Shown here piece by piece: positions 57,401 through 64,000 of a stretch of DNA of 64,000 nt. Below the pieces are notes generated by a model. The model had not been told where the DNA came from, did not search any database, and worked only from the letters and a program-made list of their open reading frames with translations. The stretch lies in the NCBI GenBank assembly GCA_007115705.1, contig QXEO01000553.1, positions 13,748,568 through 13,812,567 of the forward strand, in the 5' to 3' direction. This DNA comes from Dactylis glomerata (Eukaryota > Streptophyta > Magnoliopsida > Poales > Poaceae). The first letter of the stretch is position 1, and the number at the start of each line of letters is the position of its first letter. The translations under genes and the position numbers were made by a program.

Positions 57401-59204
57401 TGATTGGAATTTACCTTTTGAAATTATGTGCGATGCTAGTGATTTTGCTGTTGGTGCTGTTCTTGGACAGCGCATAGATAATAAGTTGAATGTTATTCAT
57501 TATGCTAGTAAGACTCTTGATGCTGCTCAGAAGAATTATGCTACTACTGAGAAAGAGTTTCTTGCTGTTGTTTTTGCTTGTGATAAGTTTAGATCTTACA
57601 TTGTTGATTCTAAAGTTACTATTCATACTGATCACGCTGCTATTAGATATCTTATGACTAAGAAGGATGCTAAGCCTAGGCTTATTAGATGGGTGTTGCT
57701 TTTACAAGAGTTTGATTTGCATATCGTAGATAGGAAAGGTGCTGAAAATCCTATGGCTGACAACTTGTCTAGATTGGAAAACATTTCTTTTTACCCTATT
57801 CCTGTTAATGATAGTTTTCCAAATGAACAGTTGGCTGCAATTAATGTAACTTCGCGAGATCTTCCTTGGTATGCTGATTATGCTAACTTTATTGTTTCCA
57901 AGTATTTGCCTCCGACCTTTTCAGCTCAGCAAAGAAGAAAATTCTTTTATGATTTGAGGCATTATTTTTGGGATGACCCACATTTATATAAAGAAGGAGT
58001 TGATGGTATTATGAGAAGATGCGTACCGGAATATGAGCAACAAGAGATATTAAGAAAATGCCATAGCAGTGCTTATGGAGGGCATCATGCTGGAGATAGA
58101 ACCGCGCAGAAGGTTCTACAATCAGGTTTTTATTGGCCAACCCTCTTTAAAGATGCCAGAAGGTATGTTTTATCTTGTGATGAATGTCAAAGAGTTGGTA
58201 ATATTTCTAGACGCAATGAGATGCCTATGAATTACACTCTTGTTATTGAACCGTTTGATTGTTGGGGATTTGACTTTATGGGTCCTTTTCCTCCTTCAAA
58301 AGGCTATACCCATATACTTGTTGCTGTTGATTATGTTACTAAATGGGTAGAAGCCATACCTACAAAGAGTGCCGATGGTGAGACTTCGTTAAAAATGCTT
58401 AAGGATGTTATTTTTCCTAGGTTCGGAGTGCCTAGATATCTTATGACTGACGGAGGTTCTCATTTTATTCACGGTAGTTTTAGAAAAACTCTTGCTAAGT
58501 ATGATGTCAATCATAGAATTGCTTCTGCTTATCATCCCCAAACTAGTGGGCAAGTAGAGCTTTCAAATAGGGAGATTAAGTCTATCTTGCAGAAGACTGT
58601 CAATAGATCTAGGAAAAACTGGGCTAGTAAGTTAAACGACGCTTTATGGGCTTATAGAACTGCTTATAAGAATCCCATGGGTATGTCCCCTTATAAGATG
58701 GTTTACGGAAAAGCGTGTCACTTGCCCTTGGAATTAGAACACAAAGCTTTTTGGGCAGTGAGAGAGCTTAACAGAGATTTTAAACTAGCCGGTAAGAAAA
58801 GGTTGTTAGATTTGAGTTCTCTAGATGAGTGGAGAAACGAAGCGTATGAGAATGCCAGACTTTTCAAAGAGAAAGTCAAGCAATGGCATGATAAGAGAAT
58901 TCTTAAGAGAGAATTTCATGTTGGTGAGAAAGTTCTTTTGTATAGGTCTCGTCTCAGATTTTTTGCAGGAAAATTACTCTCTAAATGGGAAGGACCATAT
59001 GTTATTGTGGAAGTGTATCGCTCAGGTGCTATTAAGATTGCTTCATTGAAAGATGATTCTACACAAGTGGTGACTGGGCAAAAACTCAAGCATTACATTT
59101 CTGGAGATTCTTATAATGAAGATGTTGACGTTATTGAAACAGTTTCTCCGGAAGATAACATCCAAGACAAATTGCAGGAACCTGCAGAGTTTGCTTTCGA
59201 ATAG
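54474..59204 (+). CDS. Athila-1 gag-pol polyprotein, intact
   Basis: The 1576-residue frame starts at MENSPFGFLF; an in-frame ATG 33 nt upstream also exists, but the start at 54474 matches Athila-2. The domains run in order. Gag core: LKGRAEEWYRLL, FYSKFYPPSE. Protease: CDIGASAS, with catalytic Asp at about 400. Reverse transcriptase: YRMCIDYRKVN, RMPFGLCNAPATFQ, FMDD at about 838-841. RNase H: CDASDFAVGAVL, YATTEKEFLAVVFA, HTDHAA. Integrase: HH-CC zinc finger, then Asp 1286, Asp 1326 and Glu 1362, a D-35-E spacing. There is no CCHC zinc knuckle in gag and no chromodomain. All catalytic residues I checked are present, so it could supply enzymes for its family. The gene is unusually AT-rich next to the GC-rich Tat sequence around it. 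Confidence 0.95.
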   Translation: MENSPFGFLFGKTSTTTAAAAHAEEPPPPPAEIDPFKIPMKIVGRIMDNCYSGDGTVHPGDHLLFIHELCELFRCAGISPSQVKKKLFSLSLKGRAEEWYRLLQDGPSMAWEDIVPLFYSKFYPPSEIHKVRNRIYNFWPHDGESIAQAWGRLKLLMLKCPIHELPNNIVINNFYARLTLPDKDYLDASCFGSFTHMKEDAKWKLLDRIQENAEGWENDKGRKSGINYDYECIKSFMGTDDFHSVSAAYGLDSQILANCLKAFASYIDVPKKDWNKYHAPYKDSISHISAAATEVCTVDSIVPEPYFEKTPFPAKVKKYSTLVSVSNKSTKKAAEPDEQITIKSPVAILKDLVTKDVGDEYIIFCEDASNILSHPKKHRKASVPVISVRIGDHCYYGLCDIGASASAIPLELYKEIMHEIGACELEDIDVVVQLANRETVWPLGIVRDVEVLCGKTKYPTDFLVLGKEASKTCPIIFGRPFLNTCGAVIDCKKENFFTKFNGESYEFNFSKFAKTSYENDTPNENFRVEQLASIALAPNNALQQFMEDHESDVFSKEREEIDDILLRQPPLLKHNLPVEDLGTTLPPKEDPVFELKPLPDDLKYAYIDDKKIYPVIISSKLPGKEEERLLEILRKHRGAMGYTLDDLKGISPTLCQHAINMEKDAKPVVEHQRRLIPKMKDVVRNEVLKLLDAGIIYPIADSRWVSPVHCVPKKGGMTVVPNENNELIPQRVVVGYRMCIDYRKVNKVTKKDHYPLPFIDQMLERLSKKTHFCFLDGYSGFSQIAVKKDDQEKTTFTCPYGTYAYRRMPFGLCNAPATFQRCMSAIFHGFCEEIVEVFMDDFSVYGTSFDNCLHNLDKVLQRCEETNLVLNWEKCHFMVNEGIVLGHKISERGIEVDRAKVEAIEKMPCPRDVKGIRSILGHAGFYRRFMKDFSKISKPLTNLLQKDVPFVFDDDCKEAFETLKKALTTAPIVQPPDWNLPFEIMCDASDFAVGAVLGQRIDNKLNVIHYASKTLDAAQKNYATTEKEFLAVVFACDKFRSYIVDSKVTIHTDHAAIRYLMTKKDAKPRLIRWVLLLQEFDLHIVDRKGAENPMADNLSRLENISFYPIPVNDSFPNEQLAAINVTSRDLPWYADYANFIVSKYLPPTFSAQQRRKFFYDLRHYFWDDPHLYKEGVDGIMRRCVPEYEQQEILRKCHSSAYGGHHAGDRTAQKVLQSGFYWPTLFKDARRYVLSCDECQRVGNISRRNEMPMNYTLVIEPFDCWGFDFMGPFPPSKGYTHILVAVDYVTKWVEAIPTKSADGETSLKMLKDVIFPRFGVPRYLMTDGGSHFIHGSFRKTLAKYDVNHRIASAYHPQTSGQVELSNREIKSILQKTVNRSRKNWASKLNDALWAYRTAYKNPMGMSPYKMVYGKACHLPLELEHKAFWAVRELNRDFKLAGKKRLLDLSSLDEWRNEAYENARLFKEKVKQWHDKRILKREFHVGEKVLLYRSRLRFFAGKLLSKWEGPYVIVEVYRSGAIKIASLKDDSTQVVTGQKLKHYISGDSYNEDVDVIETVSPEDNIQDKLQEPAEFAFE

Positions 59205-59542
59205 GTAACAGTTCTAGTCAGAAAAGTTTCGCGAAAAGTTCTTCTTTTAATATTTTTGCTGTTTTTACTGAATATGAAAAATCACGAGACGAAAACGGGG
59301 AGGAAAAAGAGTCCGTGTGTGTCTCACACACAGGCGGCGCGGGCCCACCCCTGGCCGCGCCACCTGGGTGTGAGAACACCCCGGAACTCGTTTCCGTCCC
59401 GGTTTCCTCCTGTGACTTCGCTTCGATGTATAATTTTCGCCTATTTAATCCCCCAGAGTCCCCGAGGTCTGTATATCGTTTTCTCGTCGTGTTTTGTTTC
59501 GAGTTGTTTCTGCCAGGAGTTGATCTTAAGCTTGGGGGAGTC

Positions 59543-59899
59543 ATGGCCTCTTCAAGCGACGACAAGGGCAAAAGGCCCTATGTAGATGATCACCAGCGCC
59601 AGAAGTGGAAGGAGGCGCTAGGTTCTTGAAGAGCAAGGCCGACAAACCCTGCTTTTGAAGGACCAACGAAAGCTAGACGTATCTTTTCTCATGATTTGCA
59701 GGGACCAACATATCATGTTTTGGATCTTGACTCCATGCCCGTGATAGAACACGGCATGCTGGTCACTTTTGAGTTTTGCACTCAATATCAAGCTTTGAAG
59801 AGGGAGGTAAAGATGCTTCAAGAAGAGAATCTCAGGCTTCGCTTGATGCAGGAATATTTCATTAATCCAAGGCTGCTTCCAATACCACCAAAGGAGTAA
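59543..59899 (+). pseudogene. Athila-1 second ORF (post-pol), one nonsense codon
   Basis: The frame starts at MASSSDDK directly after AAGCTTGGGGGAG (59528-59540) and ends at IPPKE (59899), 119 codons. A TGA at 59627-59629 interrupts it after 28 residues. The later part has a coiled-coil-like stretch (LKREVKMLQEENLRLRLMQE). Start and end match the Athila-2 ORF, but the middle does not. Function unknown. Confidence 0.6.
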
Positions 59900-61576
59900 T
59901 TCGTCATCGGTTTAGGCATCTCCTTGGCTTGTTCCAAGCTTGGGGGAGTGCCGCGGTATCACATCATTACCTTTTGCTCATTTACCTTTCAAATAGAGTC
60001 ATATCATGAATAGAGAAGTTATCATATAGAATAGTTTGCAGTTGGAAGTATCCTCCTTAGTCAGTTATCTATGTATCCCTTGGTGTGAGTTGCGGTAATG
60101 AAATATTAATGAGAAGTTTTATCGTTTACTTTTCGCACACTTTATGTTAGTCTGCAATCTCTTTTATGTGACTAGTCTTGTTGATTGGTATTGGTATCAC
60201 ATTGGGAGCATGAGTAGATTTAGTTGATTTTGGCAAACCTAGCTTGGTCAGTAGCAACTTTACCTTGAAGTTTGAGTAGAAAAGAATAAAGAAGTGCTTG
60301 CAGTTTCATCACTTCAGTTTTCCCTTATGTTTGGCTTATAAGCATTGTTATTCTTAAAGTTAAAATCGTTGCACTTTCAAGGGAGTTTGCATGATTGTTC
60401 TTATTATATGTATGTTTGTTTGTTTCATGCAACTCTTATGCTTGCTACCCAGCCTTGCTAGCCAAAAACCTGTACTGAGAGGAAATACTTCTCGTGCATC
60501 CAATCCCCAAAAGCCAAGTCACTTCCAAAGAGTCCACTACAAATTCCTATGCATGGTATTTCAAGCCATTCCAAGTAAATTTTCATGTGCTACCTTTCAA
60601 AAACCTTCAAACACTTCTCATTTTGTGCCACTATTTTTAGCTCATGAGGACGTAGTGGATGGGTTTGTTATCTTCCGTACTAAATTAAGTACCCCTTGAC
60701 TAGGCAGCTTCATCTGCTCGTCATTAATTTTGCAAGGGAGCTGGTCAGACCATTATAATCTCAAAAGAAAAGAAAGAAAAAAGGCCCTCCTCCATTGGAA
60801 TGTGAAAGTTGGTCGGCACCCGATGGAATCGGTTAGCCATGGTTTGAGAAAGGAAAAAGGTGGGGAGGAGTGCAAAGCTATAAAAGAGCACCAAAGTGCC
60901 AATTAATCAAACATCTCGGAACCGCTCTCACTTGTTTAGTATGGAAGATATCAAGAACTCCGTTGCTAGTCGTTGACAAAAGCAACCACCTCTCAAAACA
61001 ATTTTTACCTCTGCTTTACAAATGAAAAGCTCTAGCACATGTTTAATCCCTGCTTCCCTCTGCGAAGGGCCTATCTTTTACTTTTATGTTGAGTCAACCT
61101 ATTTCCCTCTGTCTCAAGCAAGCATTCGAGTTGTTATGTTTCACTCATCCATATGTTGATCCGTTTAATCATGTTTATTATCTTCCTTGTTTTGTATAAT
61201 GCTTTTGTCTGAAGGAATATATCTTTGAAAGCTTTCTTTGAATGCAAAAGTTTACCTTGTTGAGCATATAGTCTTTGCTATATTAGCTCTGTTTTAAAAG
61301 GCTCCGTTTAAAAGAGAGAATAGTTTGTTCTCCACCCTTCGACCAAGAACTAAGGTTTGCCATTGCCAATTATAATTTACTTTGTGCATCTTTACATGTG
61401 ATTCCCTTTTACCTATTGCAAGTCTACATCTTATAAAGGGAAGTTGATGTCTATTATAATTTGTGCCTTAGTGAATGTGATGCTTCTTGTCCATATTTTG
61501 ATTATCGACACTTCACTCCATAAACCTGTGGTCATGTTTACCGAGTTTAGTTTTCGCTTGGGGACAAGCGAGGTCT
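59900..61576. other. 3' non-coding region of Athila-1
   Basis: No gene is seen; the short frame at 60391-60699 is not conserved as coding. A purine tract-like AAGCTTGGGGGAG is at 59936-59948. The CTCTGCGAAGGGCCT block near 61055 is shared with the non-autonomous element near 16845. Confidence 0.75.
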
Positions 61577-61590
61577 AAGCTTGGGGGGGT
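61577..61590 (+). promoter_or_regulatory. polypurine tract of Athila-1
   Basis: AAGCTTGGGGGGGT lies directly before the 3' LTR. Confidence 0.9.
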
Positions 61591-63113
61591 TGATACGTCC
61601 AATTTGCATCACTATTTTGTATCATAATTTACTGTTATTCATTGATATATTTCATATTTAGATAAGTTACTTATGTTATTTCCTTTGTTTTCACATGTTT
61701 GATGACCATCGGAGGAGTTGCTGCCGGAGTCAGGATTCTGCTAGAAAAAGGACCATCAAGAGACCATATTTTGAAGATCAGGAAAATTCCAGGAAATTTC
61801 CAGGAAAATACCCAAAAATTATATTTTCCCAGAAGACTCAGGAAGCCAGAAGGGGGAGTCGAGAGGAGCCAGGGGGGCTCCACACGCCAGGGCGGCGCGG
61901 GTCCACCCCTGGCCGCGCCAGCCCTGCGTGGGGCCGCCCTGGCCCACCTCTGGTCTCGCCCCTCCGCGTACATGATCATCCCCGAAAACCTAAGTCAAGG
62001 GGGGGGGTTCAGAGTTAGACACAGCCGCCTCTGCGGGGCGGAGAACACCAGAGAGAGAAAGCTCTCCGGCAGGGAGAAATCTGCCGGGGAAACTCCTTCC
62101 CGGAGAGGGGAGATCGTCGCCATCGTCATCACCATCGCACTGGACTTCATCGGGATCATCGTCATCATCATCTCCATCACCAGCACCTTCATCTCCACCA
62201 TCATCACGCCATCCCGCTTGTAACATCTTGAGTTGGATCTTGTTATATTCATAGGGGAAACTTTCCCGGTGTTGATTACTCTTGTAGTTGATGCTATTGA
62301 GTGGAACCGTTGAGTTAAGGTTTATGTTCAGATTGTTATTTACCATTATTTCATCTCTGATCATGATCCATATGATGTCTTGTGAGTAGTTTGTTTAGTT
62401 CTTGAGGACATGGGAGAAGTCAAGATGTTAGTAGTGAATTATTGTTGAGAAATATTTAATGGTTCGATATTGTTGTGGTGCTATTTCACTAGTGGTGTCA
62501 TGTGAACGTCGACTACATGATACTTCACCATTTATGGGCCTAGTGAGATGCATTGTGTATTTGGCTACCGATTGTGGGGTTGCTGGAGTGACAGAAACCT
62601 AAACCTCCGTTGGGAAACCATTGCACCAGGGAGCGTAGGATCTCAGAGTTTAAGGCTGTGGTTAGATTTATCTTAATTACTTTCTGGTATTTGCGGATGC
62701 TTGCAAGGGGTATAATCACAAGTGTGTATTTATCCTAGTAAGGGTAGTGCGCTAGCACAGGTTCACCCCCATAACACCTATCAAACCAATGAATACTATT
62801 GGCTCTATGAAGCGAAAGCTCTTGATAGAAACTCCCGTGTGTCCTCGAGAACGTTTGGTTATTATAAGTACACAACCGACTTGTCCTTTGCTGAATAAAG
62901 GATTGGGCCACTTGCTGCAATTGTTACTACTGTCTTTTATTTACTCGCACTTTATTTACTCGTATTACCAAATACCCCTGAAAACCTGTTCGCTAGTATT
63001 TACAGTGATTCCTTGATCAAAACTGCTCATCAACACCTTCTGCTCCTCGTTGGGTTCGACACTCTTATTTATCGAAAGTACTACGATACACACCCTATAC
63101 TTGTGGGTCATCA
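61591..63113 (+). repeat. 3' LTR of Athila-1
   Basis: The LTR is 1523 bp, TGATACG...GGGTCATCA, followed by the GACCC duplication and then the resumed Tat-3 gag frame. Confidence 0.95.
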
Positions 63114-64000
63114 GACCCCGGTCCCTGGCCGCAAATGATGCACGCTTCAAGCTGGATAGGATCCACCAGTCAGAGTTGGTGGAGAGACAAGGAGCTCCGG
63201 GTCCTATGTGCTTTGGACCCCGGATTATGGGTGAGCCGGTGCCTTACTATTTCCAGCTCGCGCGGGGCGCGAGAACATATAACGGCAGTACAAAGCCGGA
63301 AGATTGGTTGGAGGACTACTCTACTGCGGTGAACATCGCCGGAGGAAACCTCAGATGGGCGATACGATATGTGCCGCAGATGCTTGAAGGGCCAGCCAGG
63401 ATATGGCTGAATAATTTGCCGGCCGGAAGTATCAATGGCTGGGTTGATTTCGAAGAGCAGTTTGTGTCAAACTTCACCAGTACTTACAAGAGACCAAACC
63501 GCCCGCATCAACTAGCTAGCTGCCGGCAAGGAGAATATGAGACTGATCGTGACTACCTGACCAGGTGGTGCACGTTGCGCAATTCCTGCGAAGGAGTTGT
63601 GGAGCAGCAGGCCATCATGTGGTTCGCTCATGGGTGCCGGCATGGCACCATGTTGTGGGAAAAGCTCCAGAGGGAAATGCCGGACATGTTGGCCGAAACA
63701 ATCAAGATTGCTGACAGTTATGCATTGGGAGATCCCATGCAGCCCACCCTTGATTCACAGGGACAGGGCAGACCTAGCGGAACAATAGCAACACCGGGAG
63801 ACCGGGGCAATTCTATCGCCCTGATAACCAGAATAAGAGGAGAGATGAGCAGCTGGATTATCGGTACGGCTCGGCACAGGTAGCGTCCGTGGAGGAAGAG
63901 CAAGGGGGCGCCGGCAGTAGCCAGCGTCCGAGATATGAGGGCTATCAGCAGCCTCAGCAGCAGCAGCAGCAGCCGCAACAACCACAATAGCAAGCACAGC

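Larger units (their letters stand above)
52851..63113 (+). mobile_element. Athila-1: full-length Athila-type Ty3/gypsy retrotransposon with intact gag-pol
   Basis: The element is 10,263 bp with LTRs of 1509 bp (5') and 1523 bp (3'). GACCC duplications lie at 52846-52850 and 63114-63118. Primer site, 1576-residue polyprotein, second ORF, non-coding region and purine tract are all present. The 5' LTR begins ATATACG instead of TGATACG. The integrase region ends without a chromodomain, which fits the Athila lineage. Confidence 0.96.
51433..63991 (+). pseudogene. Tat-3 gag, split by Athila-1 and frame-damaged
   Basis: It starts at MLGGVFIQTG (51433). A TAG (51508-51510) stands where Tat-1 gag has Trp (VASGLVWRF). 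A frame change near 51845 leads into the long frame 51849-52850. Athila-1 and its GACCC duplication interrupt here. The frame resumes at 63119 in phase and holds the gag core (KPEDWLEDYSTAV, PARIWLNNLP, RDYLTRWCTLRNSCEG). Another frame change occurs near 63790-63810, and a stop follows a Gln-rich tail (63989-63991). The element cannot make normal gag. Confidence 0.8.
50479..64000 (+). mobile_element. Tat-3: Tat-like Ty3/gypsy element, 5' part (nested Athila-1 inside)
   Basis: It starts with a 926-bp LTR (TGTCGGGGG...CGACGACA), then the primer site and a decayed gag that continues after Athila-1 to the window end. The base before the LTR belongs to the Tat-2 leader, and the 5 bp there are CCTAG. 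The 3' half is outside the window, so whether it has pol or an antisense gene cannot be told. Confidence 0.85.

Noticed and set aside
63942..63990. CAG-rich run as a possible functional polyQ or microsatellite
   Set aside because: Reads as the Gln-rich tail of the damaged Tat-3 gag; no separate role is supported.
1..64000. CRISPR arrays, bacterial defence systems, rRNA or tRNA genes
   Set aside because: The DNA is plant nuclear repeat sequence. No regularly spaced repeats and no tRNA or rRNA sequence was recognised; the tRNA-like matches are retroelement primer sites.

Overview
The window is nuclear DNA of a grass, most likely Pooideae (the Triticeae/Avena/Lolium side). It is almost entirely nested LTR retrotransposons, and its LTRs starting TGATACGTCTCCAACG and TGATACGTCCA are of types I associate with that subfamily. 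The species cannot be fixed from sequence alone. There is no bacterial or organellar signal. Only one host-type gene with an undamaged frame is present, a two-exon DUF295/KIB-type beta-propeller gene at 19118-20529.

Region 1 (1-21106). A Mutator-like element is bounded by about 106-bp terminal inverted repeats (929-1034 and 20992-21097) with 9-bp flanks differing at one position. It carries the DUF295 gene. It was later hit by a non-autonomous Athila-like LTR element (1914-18979, target duplication CCAGT). That element was in turn hit in its 5' LTR by a Tat-like Ty3/gypsy element on the minus strand (2962-13062, target duplication CGCCA). The Tat-like element (Tat-1) has gag-protease but no reverse transcriptase or integrase. 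Opposite to gag it carries a decayed six-exon gene with a PF04195-type N-terminal domain.

Region 2 (21107-31380). These are older remains: a copia gag fragment, a 1634-bp solo LTR with its ATATA duplication, a gypsy LTR fragment, a LINE-type RNase H tail, and a minus-strand Athila gag-protease remnant. The remnant is split by a 1965-bp Helitron (28665-30629) with textbook ends.

Region 3 (31381-64000). A second Tat-like element on the minus strand (Tat-2) carries two genes antisense to gag. The first (32929-35650) has six exons whose splice phases all agree and would encode 766 residues. The second is cut by a 10.4-kb Athila element (Athila-2, minus strand, 35845-46257). Tat-2 is interrupted near its gag start by a third Tat-like element (Tat-3, plus strand, from 50479 to beyond the window). 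The gag of Tat-3 is cut by another Athila element (Athila-1, 52851-63113). Athila-1 has one uninterrupted 1576-residue gag-PR-RT-RH-INT frame and could be a source of pol activities. Athila-2 is the same family but has a nonsense codon.

Functionally, the two Athila elements are self-sufficient in design. The Tat-like elements and the 197-residue-ORF element lack pol and would need enzymes supplied in trans. The most unusual content is the antisense, intron-bearing gene module of the Tat-like elements. Its introns can survive retrotransposition because the genomic RNA carries them in the non-spliceable orientation.
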